Below, one piece after another: positions 33,469 to 44,000 of a stretch of 64,000 nt of DNA. Numbering within the stretch: position 1 is the stretch's first letter; each line of letters begins with the position of its first letter. Position numbers and translations under genes: made by a program. The notes below the pieces were generated by a model. The model did not search any database, was not told the origin of the DNA, and worked only from the letters and a program-made list of their open reading frames with translations. The stretch spans positions 121,053 to 185,052 of the forward strand of contig CAUJHS010000064.1 of the NCBI GenBank assembly GCA_963204915.1, written 5' to 3'. This DNA comes from Planctomycetota bacterium (GTDB taxonomy: Bacteria; Planctomycetota; Planctomycetia; Pirellulales; Pirellulaceae).

Positions 33469-34382
33469 CTTTCGCCACCTAAAACAGATAATTCAGGAAT
33501 TGCGGCGAGCACCGAGCGCACGGCGTGGACAGACAGGCTGTTCCCAACTAATGCCCAACCTCGCCGAAGCGGTAATTCTCTGGGAAGACGGAAACCATTG
33601 TTGAACCCGAGTTGGCGTAATATTTCGACGGGGGTGAAACGACGAATGCCATCGCGCGTGGCCAGGTAAGAACCACTACCGACGACGTATTTTCCATACG
33701 ACGAGGCAAAACATCGGGTCTGATCCACAGCCTCCGTGCTGACCACATGCAACACGCTTCGATATCGTTCGTACCAAACCTCTTCCACAAATGTTGCTGG
33801 CGACGGCGCCGCGTCAAGTAGATTGCTGATATGCTGGCTCATCACGCGGAAATGGGGCCAGTCGCGCAATTCCCCTAGAGCGGCCACTAAGTAAAACCGG
33901 GGGCGGCGATTGATCGCTCCCAATTCGGTAGGACAAAGAAACCGCTCGTTAACGGCGTACCCAGCCCTATCCAATACCTCCCGAAGTAAATGGTGGGCTC
34001 GAGAATTCAAAAACCCAGCGACGTTTTCGAGTGCGACGTAGCGCGGCCGCACGTGGGCAAGATGTTGCAGTATGACCTTGAAGCTTTGAGCGCGCGGGTC
34101 GTCCAAATCGCGATGACGCCCCCGTTGCGTATACGGTTGACAAGGCGGAGACATCCACCAGAGGTCTGCATTTGCGTGGCGAAAGAACGCGATGGGAAGA
34201 CTTTCCAAAGTCCTCCGCAAGGTGGGATGCGGAAAATTCGCACGATACACATCGAGGGCGTCGCAATCGATGTCAACCGCGCTGACGACCTCGGCGCTAT
34301 CGCGCATAGCAGCAGCGCAGCCGCCGATGCCGCTATACAGTTCTAAGACGCGAAGCCGTCCTTGATTGATAGTGCAATGCAT
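33465..34382 (-). CDS. Dnmt2/TRDMT1-type cytosine-C5 methyltransferase
   Basis: A 305-residue cytosine-C5 methyltransferase. Motif I is VLELYSGIGGCAAAM, motif IV has the catalytic Cys81 in SPPCQPYTQRG, motif VI is the ENV at 119-121 and motif VIII is INRRPRFYLV. Several stretches match Dnmt2 rather than restriction-type enzymes: LELYSGIGG, the C-F-x...Y-G-x-Y-x-x-G-S-G-S element (CFASSYGKYVVGSGS, standing for the Dnmt2 CFT motif) and GNSLSVHAV, close to the GNSLNVHVV of Dnmt2. Known Dnmt2 proteins methylate C38 of tRNA. No restriction endonuclease or Vsr gene adjoins. A DNA target remains possible. The start at 34382 has no clear ribosome-binding site. Confidence 0.88.
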   Translation of the reverse strand: MHCTINQGRLRVLELYSGIGGCAAAMRDSAEVVSAVDIDCDALDVYRANFPHPTLRRTLESLPIAFFRHANADLWWMSPPCQPYTQRGRHRDLDDPRAQSFKVILQHLAHVRPRYVALENVAGFLNSRAHHLLREVLDRAGYAVNERFLCPTELGAINRRPRFYLVAALGELRDWPHFRVMSQHISNLLDAAPSPATFVEEVWYERYRSVLHVVSTEAVDQTRCFASSYGKYVVGSGSYLATRDGIRRFTPVEILRQLGFNNGFRLPRELPLRRGWALVGNSLSVHAVRSVLAAIPELSVLGGES

Positions 34383-34614
34383 TGATTAAGAACTACTCTC
34401 CGCGATACCACCTGTTGAAACCGTAATTGACGACGCACAGGTTTCGTCTCGCCCCATGATGCTCGATTGTTAAGAATATGTGTGACCGAACATAGCTGCC
34501 GGACGCCTTTCGTTTAGTATACGAACTTGCCATCGACTGGACCGCGGCAGTACAGTGTTCATGCGTGATTCGCCAACCGATGGTCTCGTAGGTTCCTTGC
34601 GTGGTAGTGCGCTA

Positions 34615-35898
34615 ATGCGAGCAATAGCATCTTGTGTAATTCTGGTCTTGGTAATTGGCGTTGTTCTTGGCTGCGCTAGGCCTGTAGAAACAGTCAAACC
34701 GGCGAACACAAAGATTGCTACCGAGTTGCCAGCCGTGACGATCGCCGCCGCCGACTGGCCTTGGTGGCGCGGGCCAACGCGTAACAATCACGCCGTTGGA
34801 CCTCTTCCGCCTATGCGCTGGAGTGAGTCCGAAAATATACTTTGGAAAGCCAAGATTCCTGGACGTGGTCATGCAACGCCAAGCGTTTCGAGTAATCGCG
34901 TGTATGTGGCGACTGCCGACGAAGACGCCGAGACGCAATCGCTTCTTTGCTATGACCGTGAGAACGGAAAGTTACATTGGACATGTGAGGTGCACAAGCA
35001 AGGATTCATGCGCGCACATTCCAAGAATTCGCAGGCTTCAGCCACACCCGCTTGCGACGGCGAGCGCATATTCGTCGCCTTTATTTCGCACGGCCACTTA
35101 TGGGTGACCGCTATCGACTTGGCGGGGAAGATCGTATGGCAAACGCAAGCCGGGCCGTTTAATTCCCAACACGGTTACGGAAGTTCGCCTTTAATTTATC
35201 AGTCACTCGTAATCGTTGCAGGCGACAATCAGGGCGCTGGCTTCATTACCGCACTGCACCGAAAAACCGGTGAAATCGTATGGCGCACGCCGCGCGATAA
35301 CGATCCAAGTTACGGTACTCCGATTATCGCCTCGACTGGCGGAAGAGAGCAGCTTTTGCTGAGCGGACAGAACTCAGTGCAAAGCTATGACTCATTGACG
35401 GGTGAGCGATTGTGGATGACCCCAGGCCCCGCCGACGTCACCGCAAATACCGTTGCATGGAACGAAAACGCGATCTTCGCAAGCGGCGGATATCCGCAAA
35501 ATGGCGTCCTGGCCATCCGCGCCAAAGATGGGGGCGAGATCCTTTGGCAACAAAGCTACAAGGTCTACGTCACTTCACCACTGGTCGTCGGTGTTCGCGT
35601 ATTCATCGTTCAGGACAACGGGGTAGCCCGTTGCCTGGACGCCGAGTCGGGCAACGAAGTGTGGACGCAGCGTCTCGGTGGCGATTTCAGCGCGTCGCCC
35701 GTCCTTTGCGGCGATGTGATTTTCGTTCCCAGTGAATCGGGGACGATGCACCTCTTTAAGGCTTCGGACGAGTACGAAAAGATTGCGGAGAACCAACTCG
35801 GAGACCGTGGTTTCGCCAGCCCCGTCATCTGTGGAGGAAGAATTTACCTCCGTAGCGGCGATACGCTTTACTGTATCGGCCAACACGAAACCGAGTAA
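34615..35898 (+). CDS. PQQ-repeat beta-propeller lipoprotein
   Basis: A 427-residue exported beta-propeller. The lipoprotein signal is SCVILVLVIGVVLGC, with the lipobox Cys near residue 20, so it should be anchored to a membrane. The DWPWWRGPTRNN entry and the repeated Trp-containing blades (ILWKAKIPGRGHATPS, GKLHWTCEV, GKIVWQTQAG, GEIVWRTP, GEILWQQS, NEVWTQRLGG) mark PQQ-like/YVTN-type repeats common in planctomycete secreted proteins. There is no sign of a PQQ-binding dehydrogenase active site. The ATG at 34615 gives a normal short lipoprotein signal; an ATG at 34561 is possible. Function unknown; it probably mediates binding or scaffolding. Confidence 0.85.
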   Translation: MRAIASCVILVLVIGVVLGCARPVETVKPANTKIATELPAVTIAAADWPWWRGPTRNNHAVGPLPPMRWSESENILWKAKIPGRGHATPSVSSNRVYVATADEDAETQSLLCYDRENGKLHWTCEVHKQGFMRAHSKNSQASATPACDGERIFVAFISHGHLWVTAIDLAGKIVWQTQAGPFNSQHGYGSSPLIYQSLVIVAGDNQGAGFITALHRKTGEIVWRTPRDNDPSYGTPIIASTGGREQLLLSGQNSVQSYDSLTGERLWMTPGPADVTANTVAWNENAIFASGGYPQNGVLAIRAKDGGEILWQQSYKVYVTSPLVVGVRVFIVQDNGVARCLDAESGNEVWTQRLGGDFSASPVLCGDVIFVPSESGTMHLFKASDEYEKIAENQLGDRGFASPVICGGRIYLRSGDTLYCIGQHETE

Positions 35899-35954
35899 CT
35901 TTGCAATCGACAAAATGTTGCTTTCGCACAAAGGAGCCACGCAAATCGTTTAGC

Positions 35955-37688
35955 CTAGGTCTTGCGGCGAGTAAAACTCACAAGGCAAATATCGTCGTGA
36001 AAGGCGCGCCCTTCGGAATACAGGCGAACGTCGTTCAGCACCGCGCGAATAACGTGCTTAGGTTCGGCGCCTGCTTTGGCCGCAGCGGCGGCCATTCGTT
36101 CCACTTTGTACAGTTCGCCAGAACTGTTCATCGCATCTGTCACCCCGTCGGTAAACAAGAGCGCTACATCTCCCGGTTCAAAGGCTACGGTGAACTGTTC
36201 GTAGTTAATCGCTTCATGCACACCAAGCGGAAGCCCGCCAGCGAGATCCAATTGGACAATCTGTTTTGAGTTGGCGCGCCTCAATAGTGGATAAGGGTGG
36301 CCTGCGTTCACGATGGTGAGCGTATCCGAAGCATCGTCGAGTACGCACAACACCTGAGTGATAAACGGCAAATCTGGAAACTGTACCGAGAGCTGCCAGT
36401 TCAATTTGGATACAGCCTCGGCCGGCGTATTGGTGGTAAGCAGTGCATAACGAACATCGCTGCACAATCGCGCCATGGTCAGCGCAGCCGATACGCCGTG
36501 TCCTGCGACATCGCCAACGATTACCGCCAAGCGTCCGTCCGGCAACTCAACGTACTCAAAATAATCTCCGGCAACGTACTGCGCGGCGCGGTAGTGGTGG
36601 GAGAACTGATAACTACCGGTGCGTGGCGCACGTTGCGGCAGAAAAGCCAATTGCAAATCACGCGCAACTTCCAGCTCAAGATTTCGGCGATCGACTTCAA
36701 CAAGTTCTTGGTGAATCTCGGTATATTCGACGGCCTGCCCTGCGAGAAACGCCACACTCACGAGCACTTCCAGATCGGCGGACCCGAAGGGTTGTTTCGG
36801 ATCATGGGTTTCGATGTGGATCACGCCGAGAGGCGTTTGCGACGGACCCATTAACGGCGCGCACATGACCGATCGGATTTGCTCACTGTCGTCAATCGCC
36901 GATTCTCGCACGTTGGGTAATCGTTCGTCCGCCAGCGCGTCACCGCTCAAAAAAGCGACGCCCTCACGCATGACGCGCTGTGCGACATGACCGCCGATGT
37001 GACTAACGGTATCCGATCCCGTTGTTTCATGCTTGATAGCGCGAAGTTCGAGATCGCCACTCCCTTTATCTCTCTGCAGGATGTAACCGCGTTTCGCCTG
37101 TGGAAAAATCCGAAACAAACTGTCCAATGTTCTGGGCAGCACATCGTTCAAATTGAGCGATGCTCCTAAGCTGCGGGTGATTTCCAGAACGGCCCGTAGC
37201 TTCACCACGGCGTTCACGGCAACGTGATTGACAACCGAAGAGCGAGCATCCATTTGAGTAACGATGGTCGATCGTTCCTCAACTACGCCCTCATCTTCTG
37301 CAAGGTTCGCACCAGGTGCCGCAATCCCGTTGTGCGTGGAGTCGTCGTCGGCTTTGCCTCCGGGGCGTTTTGAACGTACAGTGCCGTCTTGCGCCGACGG
37401 ATCAAGAAATTGCAGCACGACATCGTGTAGCGAAATCTGATCTTCGTGGAACAATTGTGCACGACCGCTGATACGTCGCCCGTTAACTTCGACGCCATTG
37501 ACGCTTTGCAAATCCTCGATATAGTACACGCCCTCTCGCGGAAAAATGCGAGCATGGCGGCGCGAGACGGTTCGTTCGCGAAATACAACGTCACAATTCG
37601 CGTCTCGTCCGAGAATGAATTCTTGGCGAGCATCCAATTCATAGAAGGAATCGGCGTCGGCTCCTTTGAGTACATGAAGCGTCGCCAT
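35955..37688 (-). CDS. FHA-GAF-PP2C (SpoIIE/RsbU-type) serine phosphatase
   Basis: A 577-residue signalling protein. An FHA domain (about residues 18-95; FILGRDANCDVVF, TVSRRHARI, LQSVNGVEVNG) binds phosphothreonine. A GAF domain (about 160-335) ends in PLGVIHIET and AFLAGQAVEYTEIH. A coiled linker leads to a PP2C SpoIIE domain (about 365-577) with metal-binding Asp residues in VAGDYFEYVELPDGRLAVIVGDVAGHG and in LLFTDGVTD and FHDDI. RsbU-type proteins of this build usually control anti-sigma or anti-anti-sigma factors; none is in the window. The ATG at 37688 (MATLHVLKG) is chosen as the FHA start; longer frames are unlikely. It is convergent with the PQQ-repeat gene. Confidence 0.92.
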   Translation of the reverse strand: MATLHVLKGADADSFYELDARQEFILGRDANCDVVFRERTVSRRHARIFPREGVYYIEDLQSVNGVEVNGRRISGRAQLFHEDQISLHDVVLQFLDPSAQDGTVRSKRPGGKADDDSTHNGIAAPGANLAEDEGVVEERSTIVTQMDARSSVVNHVAVNAVVKLRAVLEITRSLGASLNLNDVLPRTLDSLFRIFPQAKRGYILQRDKGSGDLELRAIKHETTGSDTVSHIGGHVAQRVMREGVAFLSGDALADERLPNVRESAIDDSEQIRSVMCAPLMGPSQTPLGVIHIETHDPKQPFGSADLEVLVSVAFLAGQAVEYTEIHQELVEVDRRNLELEVARDLQLAFLPQRAPRTGSYQFSHHYRAAQYVAGDYFEYVELPDGRLAVIVGDVAGHGVSAALTMARLCSDVRYALLTTNTPAEAVSKLNWQLSVQFPDLPFITQVLCVLDDASDTLTIVNAGHPYPLLRRANSKQIVQLDLAGGLPLGVHEAINYEQFTVAFEPGDVALLFTDGVTDAMNSSGELYKVERMAAAAAKAGAEPKHVIRAVLNDVRLYSEGRAFHDDICLVSFTRRKT

Positions 37689-37973
37689 TTGGGGGCTTCT
37701 CCAATATCTGCCGCGCCACGAAAGCGACCAATGAGATAAGCGTCGTATTTCTTGAAAGGTCGACGTGAAATTGTAGTTACCGTTACACGTCTCAACCGCC
37801 AAATTTTAACACTTCGCCCCCCCTAATGTCCAGCAATTTCTAGCACAAATAGTGGCTGCTTGATGACGATCGCATGTTCTTCTGCGGTAAACTGATCTAC
37901 CGATAATTCGCGCGCCGGTGTGCGAGCGCAACGAACGCCCATTCCGCCTTCTGATTCTGGTGAAACATCTCGT

Positions 37974-39398
37974 ATGAAACTTCATTTTCTAGGCGCGAAT
38001 CGTCAAGTCACCGGCTCTCGCTATTGCTTAGAGACAGAGCAAGGCAAACTGCTCATCGACTGCGGGATGTTTCAAGAGCGTGAATTTCTTGACCGGAACT
38101 GGGCCGAGTCGCTCGTACCTGTGAAAAGCCTCGACGCGGTATTGTTGACGCATGTGCATATTGATCATAGCGGGTTGTTGCCAAAACTGGTCCAACGAGG
38201 CTATCGCGGCCCAATTTATGCAACTCGTCCTTCCTGCGAATTAGCCGATCCGTTGCTGCGTGATGCCGCCGAAATTCAAGAAGAAGACGCCGCCTACAAG
38301 AAGCGTCGCCATCAGAAGGAACACCGGAAAGGTAGACATCCAGAGATACCGCTGTACACGAGCGAGGACGTCAAACGAACTCTCCCCTTGTTCAAGGCCG
38401 TCTCCTACGGGCGGCCGATCACAGTATTTCAAGGAGTGACAGCGACATTCTATGACGCAGGCCACATCTTGGGATCCGCAATGATTGAATTGCACGTTGC
38501 CGAGCAAGGCCAAACTGCGCGAATTCTTTTTTCGGGTGATATCGGCCAGCACGACAAACCGTTGATTTGCGATCCTACCTATTTTCGTGAGGCCGACTAC
38601 GTGATTATGGAATCTACGTACGGCGACCGCGATCATGAGGCCCGCGGCGAAATTGAAACGCAACTCGCCGACATCATCAACACGACGGTTCGCCGCGGTG
38701 GAAATGTAATCATCCCGACTTTCGCCGTGGAACGCGCACAAGAACTGATGTTTTACATTAGCCGGCTCGTGCACCGCGATCGCATTCCGGATGTTGCCGT
38801 GTATCTTGATAGTCCCATGGCGGTTGACGTCACCGACATCTATCTTCGCCATCCTGATGCGTTTGATCGTGAATCTTGGCAACTCGTGGCGTCGGGTGAG
38901 CCGCCTTTACATTTTCCCGGGTTGCATCTTGTTCGTTCCGTACAAGAATCGCGCGCGATTAACGATTTGCGCGAGCCCGCAATCATCATGGCCACCTCGG
39001 GCATGTGTACGTCCGGCCGAATTAAACATCACTTGCGCCATAACCTCGAGCGAACGAACTCGACGATTTTGTTCGTGGGGTACCAAGGCCGCGGCACCTT
39101 GGGACGGCAGATTTTGGAGAAGAACCCCGAAGTGCGCATTCATGGGCGAGAATACCGTGTTCGCGCCGAAGTGGCCCAACTTTATGGTTTTTCAGGGCAC
39201 GCCGACCGTTCCGGGCTTATGAAGTGGGTTCGCGCCTTTCAGCGTCCACCGCGACAACTCTTTCTAACCCACGGTGAAGAAGAGGCGGCCAACAGTCTCG
39301 CAAAAAAAATCCGTGAGGAGCTTGGTTGGAACGTAACCGCACCAAAGTACCAAGACGTGGTGACGCTTCAAACGGGAAGCGCCAACGCAAACAAATAG
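37974..39398 (+). CDS. MBL-fold/beta-CASP ribonuclease-like protein
   Basis: A 474-residue metallo-beta-lactamase plus beta-CASP protein of the CPSF73/YSH1-like bacterial group, expected to cleave RNA. The zinc ligands are in THVHIDHSG (His60, His62, Asp64, His65), DAGHILGSAMIE and SGDIG. The beta-CASP part has ADYVIMESTYGDRDH, IIPTFAVERAQELMFYI and TSGMCTSGRIKHHL. The C-terminal GFSGHADRSGL and FLTHGEEEAANSLA complete the RNA-specificity segment. The ATG at 37974 gives the standard N-terminus MKLHFLGANRQVTGS. It ends 8 nt from the convergent deacetylase gene. Confidence 0.93.
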   Translation: MKLHFLGANRQVTGSRYCLETEQGKLLIDCGMFQEREFLDRNWAESLVPVKSLDAVLLTHVHIDHSGLLPKLVQRGYRGPIYATRPSCELADPLLRDAAEIQEEDAAYKKRRHQKEHRKGRHPEIPLYTSEDVKRTLPLFKAVSYGRPITVFQGVTATFYDAGHILGSAMIELHVAEQGQTARILFSGDIGQHDKPLICDPTYFREADYVIMESTYGDRDHEARGEIETQLADIINTTVRRGGNVIIPTFAVERAQELMFYISRLVHRDRIPDVAVYLDSPMAVDVTDIYLRHPDAFDRESWQLVASGEPPLHFPGLHLVRSVQESRAINDLREPAIIMATSGMCTSGRIKHHLRHNLERTNSTILFVGYQGRGTLGRQILEKNPEVRIHGREYRVRAEVAQLYGFSGHADRSGLMKWVRAFQRPPRQLFLTHGEEEAANSLAKKIREELGWNVTAPKYQDVVTLQTGSANANK

Positions 39399-39406
39399 AC
39401 CTGCCA

Positions 39407-40147
39407 TTAACTGGGAAACAACAGTTTAATCAAGTCCGGCGCCCCCAACGGACGGACGCTAGCGAACATTTCGCCTGCGGCGAAACCAGCAGCCAACCCC
39501 GCGGCGACCGCTGCCCCGCGAATGCGGTCAAAAACGTAGTCCTTGCTCGGCGGAAATTGTGTTTTATAACAGCGCACGGCCGCGATTTTCTTCTCAAGGG
39601 TTGAACTAATATCCGTAGTGAAATGAGTTAAACCCGGATTCATTAACACGGGCTCAAGCGCCAGGCGAAAGTAAAGTTGCGACGAGATGGTATGCACCGG
39701 CAGGAAATCGAAGGTCTCATCCCACTTGGTGAGCCGTGCGTAAAAAACCGCAGCATCGGTTATTTGCATTGCTTGCCAGTGGTCGGGTGAAGCCATAGGA
39801 GTCTTGTCGCCAAAGCCGATAACGACGCGCGGGCGGTATTTGCGGAACTCCTTCGCCAAGGCAACTCGATTTTCAAACGTATCGAATAGCCTGCGGTTTG
39901 CTAAATCGAGCGTGACGCGAACGGTCACGCCCAAAATCCGTCCCGCTTCTTGGGCTTCGGCAAGCCGCTCTTCAGGGCCTGCGCTCAACGGCGTCGGTTC
40001 CCCGTCGGTCAGATCAATGATGCCAACCTGGTAACCCTGTTCCGCTAGGCGTGCGAGCGTTCCCCCGCACGCGATTTCAACGTCGTCGGGATGCGCACCC
40101 ACGGCGATTACGTCAAGCCGCGGATAATCGTCGAGAAGGTCGGTCAC
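39407..40147 (-). CDS. PIG-L family N-acetylglucosamine-type deacetylase (BshB1-like)
   Basis: A roughly 246-residue zinc-dependent deacetylase. The metal site is in [19 protein letters not shown], and the second ligand region is [29 protein letters not shown] and [13 protein letters not shown] resemble BshB1, which deacetylates GlcNAc-malate in bacillithiol synthesis; in planctomycetes this family may instead act on other amino sugars, so the thiol role is not asserted. A GTG at 40147 with TTTGGA upstream is the preferred start; a TTG at 40195 is possible. It follows the DUF1080 gene on the same strand. Confidence 0.85.
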   Translation of the reverse strand: MTDLLDDYPRLDVIAVGAHPDDVEIACGGTLARLAEQGYQVGIIDLTDGEPTPLSAGPEERLAEAQEAGRILGVTVRVTLDLANRRLFDTFENRVALAKEFRKYRPRVVIGFGDKTPMASPDHWQAMQITDAAVFYARLTKWDETFDFLPVHTISSQLYFRLALEPVLMNPGLTHFTTDISSTLEKKIAAVRCYKTQFPPSKDYVFDRIRGAAVAAGLAAGFAAGEMFASVRPLGAPDLIKLLFPS

Positions 40148-40212
40148 GATCGTTCCAAAGGAAATCAGCGTATCCGCGGAAACTTCAAAAGACAAACAAA
40201 AATTCGGGCAAC

Positions 40213-40848
40213 TTAAGGCAGCCGTTTAACCCGGATATTGCGAAATGACACTTTGCTTTCCGGGTCGTGCGCTTGGAAGGCGAAAGTCCCTTCGCCCAAA
40301 CGCCGCTCGAACTCAGCGGAGAAAGGCTTTTTTCCCTCAGGCTCGACATAGTCAGCGACGGTCTTTCCATTAATCTTACTAATTACGTGGCGATCTTTGA
40401 CAATGATGGTCTGGGTATACCATTCACCATCTTTGATGGGTGGATCACTGACGTCCGCGGTGGCGTACAAGCCGCCCGACTTTTTGGGATCTTGATGAGT
40501 CACATTGACTTGCACCTCGTAACCGTATTTTGGCCATCCCGTTTCTTGATATTTGGTGTGAAAGTAAATGCCGGCATTGCTGTGCGGCTCAGTTTTGACC
40601 TCACACTCGAACTCGAAATTCTTGAACGGTTGATCGTCTCCAACGTAGAACAAATGACTTCGCGGTCCGTCGCATATGATGGTGCCGTTCTCAATTTTCC
40701 ATGAATCTACATTTTCGCTTGCCTTCCAACCTTCGAAGGTTTTTCCGTCCCACAACTGTTTCCACTCGGAATTCTTTTGGGCGTCATCGGCCTGCGCGTT
40801 TGCAGTTACCGGCAAAAGCGCTAGAATTAAAGCAATCATCATTCTCAT
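40213..40848 (-). CDS. Exported DUF1080 (3-keto-disaccharide-hydrolase-like) protein
   Basis: A 211-residue secreted protein with the DUF1080 lectin-like fold. Members related to 3-keto-disaccharide hydrolases are known; many planctomycete copies are uncharacterised. The signal peptide is [18 protein letters not shown]. Typical DUF1080 features are [67 protein letters not shown] and [13 protein letters not shown] at the C-terminus. The ATG at 40848 is chosen because it begins the signal peptide. It is divergent from the AmmeMemoRadiSam fusion gene and probably shares a transcript with the deacetylase gene. Confidence 0.9.
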   Translation of the reverse strand: MRMMIALILALLPVTANAQADDAQKNSEWKQLWDGKTFEGWKASENVDSWKIENGTIICDGPRSHLFYVGDDQPFKNFEFECEVKTEPHSNAGIYFHTKYQETGWPKYGYEVQVNVTHQDPKKSGGLYATADVSDPPIKDGEWYTQTIIVKDRHVISKINGKTVADYVEPEGKKPFSAEFERRLGEGTFAFQAHDPESKVSFRNIRVKRLP

Positions 40849-41020
40849 AGACTTTTCTTCTCCCGGTTTATGAAGCGCACGCTTCTCGATAGGTACCATC
40901 CTCAAAAACTGCAGAATCTCCTTCGCACTTAACGATTCGGAGATTTTGTCCTCCCGTGCATCTATAAACAACCCCCTCGCCTTATCAAAATAGGACGAAC
41001 ATGCTGGTTCGTGTCCTAAG

Positions 41021-44000
41021 ATGACTTCACCATTGCGCACCATTGAATTCCTGCCCAATCGCGAATTACTGTCGGACGGCTCTTGTCTGGGCGGTTGGTG
41101 GCATGACGCGAAAAACGAAAACCGAATCGTCTGCGATCTCTGCCCGCGCGAATGCCATTTGAAACCCGGCGACCGTGGATTTTGCTTTGTCCGAGAAAAT
41201 CGCGACGGCCAGATGGTGTTAAATACCTATGGCCGGAGCACGGGATTCTGCATAGATCCGATTGAAAAGAAGCCTCTCAATCACTTTTATCCCGGTACAA
41301 GCGTTCTTTCGTTTGGCACCGCGGGCTGCAACTTGGGCTGCAAATTTTGTCAAAACCATGATATTTCCAAGGCGCGCGAGGTTGCACTTTTAAGCGAGCA
41401 TGCAAGTTCTGAAACAGTGGCCCACGCGGCCCAAGAGCTAGGTTGCCGGAGTGTCGCTTTCACTTACAACGACCCTGTTGTGTGGGCCGAGTATGCCATT
41501 GACACCGCGAAGGCATGTCGAGCTGTGGGGGTAAAGACCGTCGCTGTGACAGCAGGGTACATCACCGCGCAGGCCCGCCCCAAGTTTTATGAGTACATGG
41601 ATGCGGCGAATGTAGACCTCAAGGCGTTTACTGAGGAATTCTACTACCAATTGACTCTATCTCACCTACAACCAGTTCTGGACACACTTGAATGGTTGAA
41701 AAAAGAGACCAACGTTTGGTTTGAGATTACTAACCTCGTCATTCCCGGCGCCAATGACACCGCGGACGAATTTCAACGCATGTGCGATTGGTTGTTGGAT
41801 CATATCGGCGATGACACGCCCATTCACTTTTCGGCGTTTCATCCCGATTTCAAAATGCTAGACCGTCCTCCAACGCCCGTCGAAACTTTGCTGAAGGCCT
41901 ATGAGGTCGCCAGGAATTCCGGTTTAAAACATGTGTACGTCGGAAACGTTCACGATGAAACCCACCAAAGCACCTACTGCTCCAACTGCGGCAAGTTGGT
42001 GATCGAGCGCAACTGGTACGAATTGGGCGCCTACCATTTACGCGGCGGCCACTGCGGGCAATGTGGTAGTCCCATGGTAGGCCGCTTTGATGAACAGCCG
42101 GGCGATTGGGGACGGTGTCGTATGCCGGTTTCCATAGGGAGGTATGCCGCGCCCAGTCAAGCTACCACGTCTAGGACTTCCCAATCTAATTCGCCGCGAG
42201 TGAATAATCCGAAAACGATGGCAACGCAATCTTTCGCTCCGGCAGTGGACGCCGCGCCGCAGATTTCCTCCGAACAGCAGCAGGAGATTCACCGTGCCGC
42301 TTCACGGTGGGTCGCGTTAGCTGTGACGGGCCGGACCGAAAACGTGGACGAGTCGAGGTTCGCTGGCGTAGGCGACCATCCGTTAATGGGAGTTTTTGTG
42401 AGTCTTAAGCGGCAGAAGCGTCTGCGTGGGTGCTGCGGTGTGATGGGCGCGCCCATTAAGCTCCGTGATGCTCTGGTTCGGGCGGCACGGCGCACAGCGC
42501 TTGAAGACAATCGACTTCCGCCCGTTTCCGCGAGTGAGTTGGCCTATCTCGACCTGGAAGTTTGGCTGCTCTACCGTCCTCGTACTGTCGAACTTCGTGG
42601 TATTGAACGGATTCGGGCAATCACAATTGGGAAACATGGGATACAAATCGCGCATGGCGAAAACCGCGGGCTGTTGCTTCCAGGAGTCGCTATTGAGAAC
42701 GATTTCGATGCGGAAACGTTTCTAAAACAAGTTTGCATCAAAGCAGGACTACCACCTGATACCTGGAAGGATGATGAAGCTCAACTTCAAACCTTTGAAG
42801 GTTTATCCGTATCAGGTCCGTTTGATGGCGAAGCGGCATCGTTTACGATTAACCGTCCTCAATTGACAGCCGCCGATCTGGCGACTTTGGCCAATTTTTG
42901 TCGGCAAAACGTTCGGTTGCTGCTGCGCGGTGCGACGCCGAACTATTATATGCCGGGGCCGGAAGGCGCTATTCATGGCGCCGCACTAAGCCTTACGTTT
43001 GACGGAAATCCGTTCAGCCATGTGTCGAAACTATCGTTTCGCCCGGAACTTCCCCTGCAATCAACCCTCTTTGCGCTTGCCGAAGCCGCCGCTCAGGCGG
43101 TTCGTGCCGCGGCGCCAAATGCAAAGGTTGTCCAATCGCTGGATTTGAATCTCACCTTGTTAGATGATCCGGCAATGCATGGCACGGTTGAGACGCCGGA
43201 TCTTCGTGGATTTGACCCAACGACGCGGGCGCTCGTTGCAATTGAACGTCGCAAATCGGCATGGGTTTACGACGCCGGCCGATCACCGCAGGAGGCGCTC
43301 GAGGTCATCAGAAGCGAAATTCAGGTTCTCTCGCCGCATGAGGCTGGCCTCTACAGCTTCCGCGCGTTGAGCACGAACAATCCGGCGGTCGTCTCTTCAG
43401 TTCCGCGTGCTACATCCGGGCCTGTTGTGCGACCACCCGCCGTTGCTGGCGCATTTTATCCGTCGGACCCAAATGAATTGCAACAACTGGTCGATCAGTT
43501 ACTTGAAGGCGACGCTCCGCCGCGGATCGCGTGTCAGGCGATACTGGTCCCACATGCCGGCTTGAAGTACTCTGGGAAACTGGCCGCCGATGTTTTCAAG
43601 CGCGTCGAGATTCCGCAGACGGTCATTGTGATTGGGCCTAAGCATACGCCGTTTGGCGTCGAATGGGCTGTTGCTCCGCACCGTACTTGGGCGTTGCCTG
43701 GCGCGTCGATCGATTCAGACCCGGAACTCGCCTCGCACTTGGCGAGCGCCGTCCCTGGTTTGCAGTTGGACTATCAGGCGCATCAGCAAGAGCACGCTAT
43801 TGAGGTGGAGCTTCCGCTTCTCGCAAGCCTTTCGCCTCACTCCCGCGTGGTAGGAATCGCCGTCGGCGTCGGCGACCTGCAATTGTGCGGCAAATTTGCG
43901 GAAGGTCTGGCCCGAGTTCTCCAACAACGAAACGAGCGTGTTTTGTTGGTCATTTCCAGCGACATGAACCACTTTGCCGGTGACGCCGAGAACCGGCGAC

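Noticed and set aside
33465..34382. Restriction-modification system
   Set aside because: No endonuclease, specificity or Vsr gene is adjacent, and the motifs point to Dnmt2.
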